Source: JAQVEM01 sp964601205
GTDB lineage: Bacteria > Actinomycetota > Humimicrobiia > Humimicrobiales > Humimicrobiaceae
Direction: 5' to 3'
Length of the DNA stretch: 64,000 bases
Assembly (NCBI GenBank): GCA_964601205.1
Contig: CAZRML010000010.1
Coordinates: 1-64,000, forward strand
Below, in pieces: positions 44,845 to 53,929 of the stretch; position 1 is the first letter of the stretch; each line of letters starts with the position of its first letter. A program made the translations under genes and the position numbers. Below the pieces are notes generated by a model. The model did not search any database. It was given only the letters and a program-made list of their open reading frames with translations, and was not told the DNA's origin.

Positions 44845-45633
44845 TTACTTTAATACCGGACTCTCGGGACTTTTTATTTCTATTATATTACAATTTGTTC
44901 CTTCTTTTAACAATTGTTTTAACACTTCAACCTTTTCAATTAAAAAATTACTATCGCCAAAAATAATTTTCTTCCCATCAATGGTAATGAAAACTATATC
45001 CCCTGAGATATTGTTTTCTATTCTTGCTTCTTTAATTATAGATTTTAATTCAATATCAAAAATTTTATAAATTTCAGCACAGCTTAGTACGTTCCTTTTC
45101 GCTATTTTCTCCCCTATCTCAATGCTATAGTCCACTGCATTACTTACCAGAACAAGATTTTCATATTCACTTAGATCTTCCTTTTTAATTCTTTCCAGTA
45201 CCGCACCTTCATTATCTATCAAAAAATATTCATTTTTGTATACTATCTTAAGATATGGCTTTCTCTCTATAAGTTTTATAATCACTTTATCCGGGAATAC
45301 TTTATTTAATTCAGCATCCTTAACCCAGTTTAATTCATCTGATACTGTATCTTCTATTTCCTTTTTATTGACCTCAAATATATTTGCTCCCATTATTTCC
45401 TTAACCATCTCTATAATTTCTTCATCTCTATAATGTGTATTATCCTGTATGTCTATATTTTTAATCTTAAAATATTCACTGTTATAAAAAAAATTTAACC
45501 CCCACACTGCCATAGCGAAAAATCCAGCAATCAACACCAGCTTTAAAAAATCCCATATTTTCCTTCTGATTATCTTTCTTTTTCTTCTTTTGAGTATATC
45601 GTCATTTTTTTTAATTTTATTACCCTTAATCAC
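44845..45633 (-). CDS. ftsQ: Cell division protein FtsQ/DivIB
   Basis: A 262-residue bitopic protein. A basic cytoplasmic start (about 28 residues rich in Lys and Arg) leads to one membrane helix (LVLIAGFFAMAVWGLNFF). It is followed by a POTRA domain beginning KIKNIDIQDNTHYRDEEIIE and an FtsQ beta domain with ERKPYLKIVYKNEYFLIDNE. FtsQ links early and late divisome parts. A GTG start overlaps the ddl stop (GTGA). Similarity is low in this family, but position and topology are decisive. Confidence 0.9.
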   Translation of the reverse strand: MIKGNKIKKNDDILKRRKRKIIRRKIWDFLKLVLIAGFFAMAVWGLNFFYNSEYFKIKNIDIQDNTHYRDEEIIEMVKEIMGANIFEVNKKEIEDTVSDELNWVKDAELNKVFPDKVIIKLIERKPYLKIVYKNEYFLIDNEGAVLERIKKEDLSEYENLVLVSNAVDYSIEIGEKIAKRNVLSCAEIYKIFDIELKSIIKEARIENNISGDIVFITIDGKKIIFGDSNFLIEKVEVLKQLLKEGTNCNIIEIKSPESPVLK

Positions 45634-46607
45634 ACTTTTAGACTGGCTAAATCCAGCATTATTTCTATTAAATGGTCAAAATCAATACCCACAGCTTTTG
45701 CGGCTTTGGGGACCAGGCTGGTGGCTGTCATGCCGGGCATGGTATTTAATTCAATAACATAAGCATCATTATTTTTATTTAGTATAAAATCAACCCTTGA
45801 TATACTTTTGCACTGAAGAATTTTATGGCATTTTACTGCTGCATTTGAAATTTGCCTGCTAATTGTCCCGTCCAGCTTTGCCGGAACTATATATTTCGTC
45901 ATATTCTTAGTATATTTAGCTTTATAATCATAGAATCCACTTTTTGGCTTTATTTCAATAATTGGCAGGGCAACAGGTTCATTACCAATAATACTTACAG
46001 TCAGCTCCCTGCCCTTTATATATCTTTCAATCAGAATTTTATTATCATATTTTAATGCATCTCTTATCGCATACTCCAGTTTATCATGTTCATAAACTAT
46101 ATTTATTCCTATAGTTGAACCTTCGCTATTTGGCTTTACTATCACGGGAAATGATAATTTTTTATTAATTGACTCTTTGATTTCCAGAAAGTTCTTATTT
46201 TCATTAAAATCTATGGCAATATAGTCAGGAGTAAGAATATTTTTACATTTTAAAATCTCTTTTGATAATATTTTATTAATACTTATAGCGCTCCCCGGCA
46301 CTCCCGAACCGGTATAGGGAATCTTCATATATTCAAGTAAACCCTGAATAGTTCCATCCTCGCCATACCTTCCATGAAGAGCAAGAAAGGCTAAATTTAT
46401 TTTTCTGAGGTCGCCCAAAATATCTTTTTTGGTGTCTATAAAAATAACATCGTAGCCTGACTTTATCAAAGACTGATAAATATTTTTCCCGGTTAAAAGA
46501 GAAATTTCTCTCTCAGAAGAAATACCTCCAGCAATAACCCCTATTCTCAATAATTTCTTTTTACTCCTCACCGACAGGCTCTGAAATTTTTTCAGATTAT
46601 CTTTCAT
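45630..46607 (-). CDS. ddl: D-alanine--D-alanine ligase
   Basis: An ATP-grasp enzyme of 325 residues that makes the D-Ala-D-Ala dipeptide for MurF. The start has IGVIAGGISSEREISLLTGK. ATP-grasp motifs are FPVIVKPNSEGSTIGINIV near 152 and RYIKGRELTVSI. The metal site is SRVDFILNKNNDAYVIELNT followed by PGMTATSLVPKAA. The signature HGRYGEDGTIQGLLEYMKIP marks the Ddl family. In Ddl the omega-loop residue Tyr rather than Phe favours D-Ala over D-lactate; here KYTKNMTKYI keeps that style. Confidence 0.95.
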   Translation of the reverse strand: MKDNLKKFQSLSVRSKKKLLRIGVIAGGISSEREISLLTGKNIYQSLIKSGYDVIFIDTKKDILGDLRKINLAFLALHGRYGEDGTIQGLLEYMKIPYTGSGVPGSAISINKILSKEILKCKNILTPDYIAIDFNENKNFLEIKESINKKLSFPVIVKPNSEGSTIGINIVYEHDKLEYAIRDALKYDNKILIERYIKGRELTVSIIGNEPVALPIIEIKPKSGFYDYKAKYTKNMTKYIVPAKLDGTISRQISNAAVKCHKILQCKSISRVDFILNKNNDAYVIELNTMPGMTATSLVPKAAKAVGIDFDHLIEIMLDLASLKV

Positions 46608-46608
46608 T

Positions 46609-47559
46609 CTAAAATCCTACCAGCTTAACCTCGTAATCCAGTTTTTTATTAAATTTATCCATAACTATTTCACTTACTATTCTTGAAAGTACGAATATGT
46701 CCTGCGAACTGGCATTTTTAAAATTTTCAATAAAATTCGCATGTTTATCTGAGATCCTTGCCCCTCCATAAATAAATCCCTTAAGGCCGCATTCTTCTAT
46801 TAACTGACCCGTAGACTTAGGGTAACCATCTATATTCTTAAAAAAACAGCCGGAACTTCTGGAACTAATTGGCTGGGCCTTTTTCTTTTTTTTTATTTTT
46901 TTTGCTATTTTTTTAATAATATCTTTCTCGTTAGATTTTTTAGCACCAAAAATTATTTCAGTTATAGCTACCAGACCTGTTATATCCAGGTGTCTATAAC
47001 CAAAATTACTTTTATCTAAATTTATGGTCTCTTCTACGATATCGTCCTTATGATACGCAATAATCCTTATTTTCTTTACAAAATCACAAATTCCAGCTTC
47101 CCTGCTACCGCTGTTGCCCCTGATGCTTCCGCCCAGGGTTCCGGGTATTCCGGAAAACTCCGAAAAATCATATCCCCTGCCGGCAGCCCTGGCTATAAAT
47201 TTTGAAAGATTACACCCGGCACCTGCTATAATATTGCCTTTTATTATGTTGTCTTCATGTCCGAACTTTATATAATCAAAGCCTTTCCCCAATTTTATAA
47301 GAACCATATTTTCATAATTATCGCTGAATAATATATTTGTACAATCACCAATAATCATAAATTCAAGCTCATTTATCAGGCAGGCCCTTATCATCTTTTT
47401 TAAATCCTCAATACCTCCAGCAACAAAATAACACAGTGCTCTACCGCCTGCTTTAATAGAAGTTATCTTTGATGTATCAATATCAAATATTACATTTTTA
47501 AGTCCGGTCTTTTTAATAATTTTTACAGCTTCCTTCACCGACGGTTTTCTTCCGGCCAT
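46609..47559 (-). CDS. murB: UDP-N-acetylenolpyruvoylglucosamine reductase
   Basis: MurB reduces UDP-GlcNAc-enolpyruvate to UDP-MurNAc with NADPH and bound FAD. At 316 residues it is a short type-II-like enzyme. FAD-binding motifs are TSIKAGGRALCYFVAGG, MIIGDCTNILFSD, AGAGCNLSKFIARAA and EFSGIPGTLGGSIRGNSG. The catalytic serine is in SSRSSGCFFKN, and CGLKGFIYGGARISDKHANF ends the active region. It sits between murC and ddl. murA is not in the window. Confidence 0.95.
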   Translation of the reverse strand: MAGRKPSVKEAVKIIKKTGLKNVIFDIDTSKITSIKAGGRALCYFVAGGIEDLKKMIRACLINELEFMIIGDCTNILFSDNYENMVLIKLGKGFDYIKFGHEDNIIKGNIIAGAGCNLSKFIARAAGRGYDFSEFSGIPGTLGGSIRGNSGSREAGICDFVKKIRIIAYHKDDIVEETINLDKSNFGYRHLDITGLVAITEIIFGAKKSNEKDIIKKIAKKIKKKKKAQPISSRSSGCFFKNIDGYPKSTGQLIEECGLKGFIYGGARISDKHANFIENFKNASSQDIFVLSRIVSEIVMDKFNKKLDYEVKLVGF

Positions 47560-47610
47560 GATAAATCTCCATCATCCATTATGTAACTTAATACAGCGTA
47601 AATAACCAGC

Positions 47611-49011
47611 TCAATGTTTTAATATTTCATCAGTAACCCTGGTTATATCTCCTGCTCCCATCATCAGAACCATATCATCTTTTCTCATATTCAGCTCCAG
47701 GTATTCTGTTACATCCCTTAGCTTTGGAATATATATTATCTTCCTATTAAACCCGTTATCCACCAGACTATCCACCAGAACTTTACCCGTAATGCCAGGG
47801 ATGGGCTGCTCACCCGAGCCATATACATCAGTAATAATTAAAATATCACCTTTATCAAAACAGCCATTAAACTTATCTTTTAAATTAGCCAGCCTTGAAT
47901 ATCTATGCGGCTGAAAAACTATAATTACTCTTTTGCCCCCCTCTTCTGCAGCTGCCTCAAGAGTTGCCTTTACTTCAGTAGGATGATGCGCATAATCATC
48001 AAAGAGAACCGCCCCATTCTTTTCACCTCTTTTTTCAAACCTCCTCTTTACCCCGGTAAAAAATTTTAATATTTCAGCAGCTTTTCTCATGTCCATATTC
48101 AATACCCTGCACACGGCAAAAGCTGCCAGGCTATTCTTAATATTATGAATGCCGGGTATATTTAAATGAATCTTTAACTTCTCTGTATTTTTCCCCCTGC
48201 CAGAAACAAGTGTGTAGTAAGAAGTAAAATTAGAAAATTTTATTTTTTCAGCATAAATATTGTTCCAGGGGTCAATTCCATAGTATATAATCTTTCTATT
48301 ATCTGATTCAAAGATGTTACTAAAACCCCTGAGATTTTTTTCATCGCCATTTAAAATTAAGAAACCGTTTGATTTCGTATTAAGGATAAATTTTTTGAAA
48401 CTCTCTCTTATCTCTTCTATATCCTTATAGAAATCAAAATGGTCACCTTCAATATTAGTAACTATACTTATGAATGGACTATATTTAAGAAAAGAACCAT
48501 CACTCTCACATGCTTCAGCAATAACATAATTACCGTTTCCGTATCTTGCATTTGAGCCAAGTTCATTCAACTCACCACCGACCATTATAATCGGGTCCAG
48601 ACCCATACCCCGCAGGAGCAGGGCGACCATGGAGGTTGTTGTGGTCTTTCCATGAGTTCCGGATATAGCTATACCCTCTCTGGAGTTCAATACCCATGCT
48701 AATACATCCGAACGTGCCAGCATAGGGATCCCTCCCCTCCTGGCGGCTATCATTTCTACATTAGTATCAGGTATTGCATTAGAGTAAACAATCACATCAG
48801 CGCCCCGGATATTGCCTCCGCTATGCCCTGTAAATATTTCTATATTTTTACTTCTTAAAACATTTGTATAACGTGATTCTTTTATATCGGAGCCGGACAC
48901 TTCAAAACCCATGCCTTTAAGGACCTGGGCTATTGCACTCATACCCGCCCCACCTATACCAACCAGGAAAATTTTTTTGCTCTTTTTTAAAATATTATCG
49001 TAAATGGCCAA
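47611..49011 (-). CDS. murC: UDP-N-acetylmuramate--L-alanine ligase
   Basis: MurC adds L-alanine to UDP-MurNAc. At 466 residues it shows the three Mur domains: IFLVGIGGAGMSAIAQVLKG (UDP binding), the P-loop ISGTHGKTTTTSMVALLL near 109, and the C-terminal domain with FDDYAHHPTEVKATLEAA and VFQPHRYSRL. Mur ligase residues EACESDGSF and NIEGDHFDFY bind magnesium. It follows murG after one base, so the pair is cotranscribed. Confidence 0.97.
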   Translation of the reverse strand: MAIYDNILKKSKKIFLVGIGGAGMSAIAQVLKGMGFEVSGSDIKESRYTNVLRSKNIEIFTGHSGGNIRGADVIVYSNAIPDTNVEMIAARRGGIPMLARSDVLAWVLNSREGIAISGTHGKTTTTSMVALLLRGMGLDPIIMVGGELNELGSNARYGNGNYVIAEACESDGSFLKYSPFISIVTNIEGDHFDFYKDIEEIRESFKKFILNTKSNGFLILNGDEKNLRGFSNIFESDNRKIIYYGIDPWNNIYAEKIKFSNFTSYYTLVSGRGKNTEKLKIHLNIPGIHNIKNSLAAFAVCRVLNMDMRKAAEILKFFTGVKRRFEKRGEKNGAVLFDDYAHHPTEVKATLEAAAEEGGKRVIIVFQPHRYSRLANLKDKFNGCFDKGDILIITDVYGSGEQPIPGITGKVLVDSLVDNGFNRKIIYIPKLRDVTEYLELNMRKDDMVLMMGAGDITRVTDEILKH

Positions 49012-49012
49012 C

Positions 49013-50143
49013 TCAAACCTCCATCAATTTAGAAGCAATGAGGCCGGCACTATTTTTTTTGATATCCCCGAGCTCCAATTTTTTCATCTCTTTATATTTA
49101 TGCCAGTTGTTCCCGGCCAGCTCCTTTATCACCTCAACTAATTTTCTCTCACTCAAAAATTTGTCTTCAATCATTACAGCCTTCCCCCTGGAGACTAAAA
49201 AATCTGCATTATAAAACTGATGATTATCTACTGCGCGGGGATAGGGTATAAGTATTGAAGGAATATTATATTCAATTATCTCGGATACTGTATTGGCTCC
49301 TGCTCTTGAAATTATTAAATCGGACATACTGTATACTTCATTCATTTCATTTATATATTCAAAAATCTTAAAAATCAGTTTGCCTTCAGACCTTATAATA
49401 TTGTTTTTACTTTCCACCAGCTGTCTGTAGAAGCGTTTACCGGAAATAAGTAAAATCTGAATTTTATCATTATCTTTAAAATAATTATATAAATTAATAA
49501 CCGCATTATTTATCTTCTCCGCGCCCAGACTACCCCCAAATGCAACTATGGTAAATCTTTTCTTTTTAAGACCCCATTTCTCAAATTCAAACCCGGTATT
49601 CCCTGATTTCTTTATCATTTTTCTTAGAGGATTGCCGGTAAATATTATCCTTTTCTTATCCATCTTAAAATATTTAGCTGTATCACTGAAACTTATAAAA
49701 ATATACCTGGCAAATTTTGAAAAAACCCTGTTCAACCTTCCCGGTATATAATTCTGTTCATGCAGAGTTATTTTAACACCTGTAAAAATACCTGCAGATA
49801 GAACAGGTGCACATATATAACCACCCATACCAATTATTATATCAGGTTTAAACTCCAGCACTATCTTTAATGACTGGAAAAAACCATAAAAAAAGAAAAA
49901 AGCAAACTTTATTATATTTAAAACTTTTTTAAATAAATTTACATTTAAAACAAGCCCGCATGATTTAATTATCCTGTAATTCAGGTTGACCTTTTCTAAA
50001 AGAGTTCTGTCCAGACCTCTTTCACCGCCAATAAAAAGAATATCAACTGAATAGTGGTTATCTTTAATAAATTCTATTACAGCCAGAGCAGGATATATAT
50101 GACCTCCAGTTCCTCCGGCACATACCAGTATCTTTTTTTTCAT
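49013..50143 (-). CDS. murG: Undecaprenyl-PP-MurNAc-pentapeptide GlcNAc transferase
   Basis: MurG converts lipid I to lipid II at the inner membrane face. The 376-residue GT-B protein begins ILVCAGGTGGHIYPALAVIE, the first glycine-rich loop. IIGMGGYICAPVLSAGIFTG and FGGSLGAEKINNAV hold the second and third, and the donor-binding region is LIISRAGANTVSEIIEYNIP followed by YPRAVDNHQFYNA. Length is slightly above the usual 350-360. It lies between ftsW and murC. Confidence 0.96.
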   Translation of the reverse strand: MKKKILVCAGGTGGHIYPALAVIEFIKDNHYSVDILFIGGERGLDRTLLEKVNLNYRIIKSCGLVLNVNLFKKVLNIIKFAFFFFYGFFQSLKIVLEFKPDIIIGMGGYICAPVLSAGIFTGVKITLHEQNYIPGRLNRVFSKFARYIFISFSDTAKYFKMDKKRIIFTGNPLRKMIKKSGNTGFEFEKWGLKKKRFTIVAFGGSLGAEKINNAVINLYNYFKDNDKIQILLISGKRFYRQLVESKNNIIRSEGKLIFKIFEYINEMNEVYSMSDLIISRAGANTVSEIIEYNIPSILIPYPRAVDNHQFYNADFLVSRGKAVMIEDKFLSERKLVEVIKELAGNNWHKYKEMKKLELGDIKKNSAGLIASKLMEV

Positions 50144-50181
50144 TTATTATATCCGATACTATAACTCATAATTACTTTAAA

Positions 50182-51348
50182 TTACTTTAATTGTCCCCTG
50201 TCATTATTAATTGCCCCGGACAGAGTATTACGCCTGGATATATTTAATAATATTCCTACTGCTATCATATTAACAAAAAGGGATGACCCCCCGGAGCTTA
50301 TAAAGGGCAGAGTCAGACCTGTAACAGGCGACAGGCCGACAACAACAAAAATATTAATAATTGCCGGTATTATTATAATACTTATTAGGCCTGCAGCCAT
50401 AACCCTGCTGAAATAATCCCTGGCTTTTATGCAGACCCTTACACCAAAATACATAAGTAAAATAAACAAAACTACTACAATGAGAGTACCCACCAGCCCC
50501 AATTCTTCCCCAATAATGGCAAATATAAAATCGGTATGTGCTTCGGGAAGATAAGAATATTTTTGTATACTGTTGCCCAGGCCCACTCCTGTCAGATTTC
50601 CTGAACCCAGCGCAACCAGTGCCTGATATGATTGAAAATTAGCTCCCTCACTTTGTGACGTTCTGTTAATAAAAGCAAAAAGTCTTTCTCTCCTATATTC
50701 CTCCATAAATAAATAACTGACTGTCACTATCAGTCCCATAAGCCCCAGGCCAAATAAATGTTTTATCCTTACTTCTCCCATAAACATTACTACAAATGCA
50801 ACCAGCCATATGATTATTACTGCCCCAAGGTCGGGCTCAAAGAATATCAATATAGTAATTACAAATAATACAAAAAAAGACGGAAAAATTAAATTTTTAA
50901 ACAGTCTGCCGTATCTATATTTACGTTCAAGATTATCACAGAAAAAAATAACAATGGCTATCTTTACAAATTCTGAGGGCTGTATGTTGAAAAACCATAA
51001 ATCAAGCCATCTTCTGGAACCACCTACCTCAACCCCAAAACCCGGAATAACAACCAGAGCAAGTAAACCTATTAATATTAAGATTATAAAGTTAGAAAAC
51101 TTTCTGTAAATATTATAATTTATCTTTGAAGCCAGGATAAAAAAACCAAAAGATATGACCCACCATATCACCTGTCTCCTGATAAACCAGTATGGGTCCC
51201 CAAAATATCTTTCCCCAACTGACATAGAGGCGCTTGACACCATTACCAGACCAATTATTGACAGCATTAAAGTCAGTATGAATAAAAAATAATATTCTAT
51301 CTCAACTTTTAAGAAATTATATCTTTTAATATTGCCTTCTTCTTCCAT
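50182..51348 (-). CDS. ftsW: SEDS peptidoglycan polymerase FtsW
   Basis: A multi-pass glycosyltransferase of 388 residues with about ten helices that polymerises lipid II together with its cognate class B penicillin-binding protein. The SEDS signatures GGSRRWLDLWFFNIQPSEFV near 110 and EAHTDFIFAIIGEELGLVGT near 270 are clear, and the C-terminal VVGLSPVTGLTLPFISSGGS closes the family motif. The dcw location between murD and murG marks it as FtsW rather than RodA. Confidence 0.95.
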   Translation of the reverse strand: MEEEGNIKRYNFLKVEIEYYFLFILTLMLSIIGLVMVSSASMSVGERYFGDPYWFIRRQVIWWVISFGFFILASKINYNIYRKFSNFIILILIGLLALVVIPGFGVEVGGSRRWLDLWFFNIQPSEFVKIAIVIFFCDNLERKYRYGRLFKNLIFPSFFVLFVITILIFFEPDLGAVIIIWLVAFVVMFMGEVRIKHLFGLGLMGLIVTVSYLFMEEYRRERLFAFINRTSQSEGANFQSYQALVALGSGNLTGVGLGNSIQKYSYLPEAHTDFIFAIIGEELGLVGTLIVVVLFILLMYFGVRVCIKARDYFSRVMAAGLISIIIIPAIINIFVVVGLSPVTGLTLPFISSGGSSLFVNMIAVGILLNISRRNTLSGAINNDRGQLK

Positions 51349-51421
51349 TTATTTTATTTGCCTCTTTTTATCACATTCTTATTTATGTGCTAATTTTCAT
51401 TTTCCCCGCTATTTTTACCTT

Positions 51422-52897
51422 TTATTTAGCTTTTTTACTATTTTTTGAAAATACCAGGTCTTTAAATTTATTACCTCTCTCTTTATAATCACTAAACATA
51501 TCCATACTGGCGCATGCGGGAGACAGCATTAATACTTCACCCTGCCCGGTTACTTTAAATCCTTTTTCAACTGCCTCTTTTAGAGTTTCACATTTAAATA
51601 TCTTATAATCATAGCCATATTTTATTATCTGCCCATAAATTCTGTCAGCAGATTCTCCTATTAAAATAAGATTTTTAACTTTTTTATTTATAGCATTAAT
51701 CAGCCCGGAAAAATCCATATTTTTATCCCTGCCGCCCAGCATCAAAGTAACTTCCCTGCCAAAGTCATTAAGAGCTGCTATAGTAGCGTCCGGATTGGTT
51801 GACTTTGAATCATTAAAGCATCTTATCCCACTTACACAACCCAGATATTCAAGTCTATGGCTCAAAGGCTTAAAATTTATTACCGCTTTCTCAATATACT
51901 TTTTATTTACTCCCATCAGTAAAGCAACAGCAGCTGAAGCCATGATATTGGAAATATTATGCTCACCCTTAAAAAGAGCATTTTCTACATTTATTTTGCC
52001 TTTTTCCCCGTAAATGTTGTAAAAGATATGACTGTCACTATAAAAAATACCTGTTCCTTTTTCCGGATGCAGGCTATATCCTATGAATTCCGGTATATCT
52101 TTCCTCCCGCTGGATATAAGATTAATTTTACTGTTTATAAAACGGTCATCCATATTAATAACTGCCCTGTCATTTCTATCCTGATTTACCAGCAGTCTTA
52201 ATTTCAAATTAACATAGTTTTTAAAGGTTTTGTGCCTGTCAATATGGTCACTCGTTATGTTCAAAATTACGCTTATAAAAGGCTTGAATTCAAATGTTCT
52301 TTCCAGCTGGAAACTGCTTACTTCTATTATCCTGACCGGGCTTTCAACTTCTTTTTTTAAGGCTTCACCACCTGGATTCAATCCTTTATTATTAAAACTT
52401 ATGGTATCAATTAACGGCAATCCTACATTCCCGCAGACCACACAGTTTTTACCCGAGGCACTTAAAATCTCCCCGATTAATGTAACCACTGTTGTCTTAC
52501 CATTGGTTCCGGTTACCGCGATAGTACTTTTTTTCTCTTCATCGTCCAGCAATCTCCATGCCAGCTCCAGCTCGCTCCAGACAGGAATTTTATTTTTTTC
52601 AGCAAGTTGAACCAGCGGTATATCCCCGGGAACTCCGGGACTCATTACCACCAGATTAATTTTTTCTAAAATTTTCTTTTCCGCAAAACCGCCGCTGCCC
52701 AGAATTATTTTCAGTTTACTCCGGTTCCCGGGCTCAATGTTCTCTAACGCACCTTTTAAATCAAGGCCGGTATTATTATCCAGTGCAATTATGGACGAGC
52801 TCAGACCAAGTATTTTTTTTATTACCGATATCCCTGTCTTCCCGAGGCCAATTACTATAAAATTCTTATTTTTTATTAAATCAATACTTCTTCCCAT
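51422..52897 (-). CDS. murD: UDP-N-acetylmuramoyl-L-alanine--D-glutamate ligase
   Basis: MurD adds D-glutamate to UDP-MurNAc-L-Ala. It is 491 residues, a little longer than the usual 440-450. The UDP-binding start FIVIGLGKTGISVIKKILGL, the P-loop AVTGTNGKTTVVTLIGEILS near 130, SSFQLERTFEF, LNITSDHIDRHKTFKNYVN, and the C-terminal CFNDSKSTNPDATIAALNDF with LMLGGRDKNMDF are all present. A stretch just before SSFQLERT (NKGLNPGGEALKKEVESPVR) looks like a lineage-specific insertion. Confidence 0.96.
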   Translation of the reverse strand: MGRSIDLIKNKNFIVIGLGKTGISVIKKILGLSSSIIALDNNTGLDLKGALENIEPGNRSKLKIILGSGGFAEKKILEKINLVVMSPGVPGDIPLVQLAEKNKIPVWSELELAWRLLDDEEKKSTIAVTGTNGKTTVVTLIGEILSASGKNCVVCGNVGLPLIDTISFNNKGLNPGGEALKKEVESPVRIIEVSSFQLERTFEFKPFISVILNITSDHIDRHKTFKNYVNLKLRLLVNQDRNDRAVINMDDRFINSKINLISSGRKDIPEFIGYSLHPEKGTGIFYSDSHIFYNIYGEKGKINVENALFKGEHNISNIMASAAVALLMGVNKKYIEKAVINFKPLSHRLEYLGCVSGIRCFNDSKSTNPDATIAALNDFGREVTLMLGGRDKNMDFSGLINAINKKVKNLILIGESADRIYGQIIKYGYDYKIFKCETLKEAVEKGFKVTGQGEVLMLSPACASMDMFSDYKERGNKFKDLVFSKNSKKAK

Positions 52898-52901
52898 ATT
52901 C

Positions 52902-53915
52902 TTAATCTATAAATTTTAAATAATAAATAAAAAATCCCACCCCTGCAAAAAGCATACATACTATCCAGAATCTTATAATAATTTTTATTTCGGGCCAACC
53001 GAGAAGTTCAAAATGATGATGGATGGGAGCCATTTTAAATACCCTTCTTTTAAAAGTTTTGAACCATAGAACCTGAATTATTACCGATAATGCTTCAATT
53101 ACAAAAAGCCCACCTATTATAATTAATAAAATTTCCTGCTTTAAAACTATGGCCACTGCTGCTATCAGCCCTCCCAGTCCAAAAGACCCGGTATCCCCCA
53201 TAAAAATCTCAGCCGGGGCTGTATTCCACCATAAAAATCCTATACAGGCGGCAAGTACTCCTCCACTTACCACTGCAACATCAACCGTATAAGAAATATC
53301 AAGCACAGACCATTCCAGAAATGCTATGAAACTGAACACGGCAAGAACAATTGATGCTGTCCCCGCGGCAAGACCGTCAAGACCATCGGTCAGATTAACC
53401 GCATTGGTGGTGCTTATTATTACGAGCACTACAACTGCATAATACCAGCTGCCCATCTCTACTTTTATAGCTGTAAAAGGTATGGTTATATATGTGGCAG
53501 TATTAAGTAAATACTTGGAAAATAATATAAAATATAAGCATACAATAGCAAGAAGAAACATCTTGACCCACCACCTGAGGCCCAGAGACCTCTGCATTTT
53601 AAGTGCCATATAATCATCAATAAATCCTATAAAACTGCACAGAAGAAATATAGAAATTACGAATATACCCTCTATGCTGTAGACATTATGCCTGTAATAC
53701 TTAATCAGGCTTACCACTGAAAAGGCAGCCATTGAAGACACAACAAATATTAAACCTCCCATAGTAGGGGTACCTGATTTTACGGAATGAGTCCTCGGTC
53801 CATCTATTCGGATTCTTTCTCCAATTTGTTTATTTTTCTGAAACTTTATAAACAGTGGCGTCAACAGAAGCGATGTCAGGCCTCCGATTATAATTGATAA
53901 AAATATCCAGGTCAT
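52902..53915 (-). CDS. mraY: Phospho-N-acetylmuramoyl-pentapeptide transferase
   Basis: MraY attaches the MurNAc-pentapeptide to undecaprenyl phosphate to make lipid I. It is a 337-residue protein with about ten membrane helices. Signature motifs: HSVKSGTPTMGGLIFVVSS near 45, IGFIDDYMALKM near 97, TNAVNLTDGLDGLAAGTA near 173, and IFMGDTGSFGLGG near 235. The HHH motif APIHHHFELLGWPEIKI lies near the C-terminus. It is 4 bases from murD and 14 from murF. Confidence 0.97.
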   Translation of the reverse strand: MTWIFLSIIIGGLTSLLLTPLFIKFQKNKQIGERIRIDGPRTHSVKSGTPTMGGLIFVVSSMAAFSVVSLIKYYRHNVYSIEGIFVISIFLLCSFIGFIDDYMALKMQRSLGLRWWVKMFLLAIVCLYFILFSKYLLNTATYITIPFTAIKVEMGSWYYAVVVLVIISTTNAVNLTDGLDGLAAGTASIVLAVFSFIAFLEWSVLDISYTVDVAVVSGGVLAACIGFLWWNTAPAEIFMGDTGSFGLGGLIAAVAIVLKQEILLIIIGGLFVIEALSVIIQVLWFKTFKRRVFKMAPIHHHFELLGWPEIKIIIRFWIVCMLFAGVGFFIYYLKFID

Positions 53916-53929
53916 GTGTTAATTCCTAT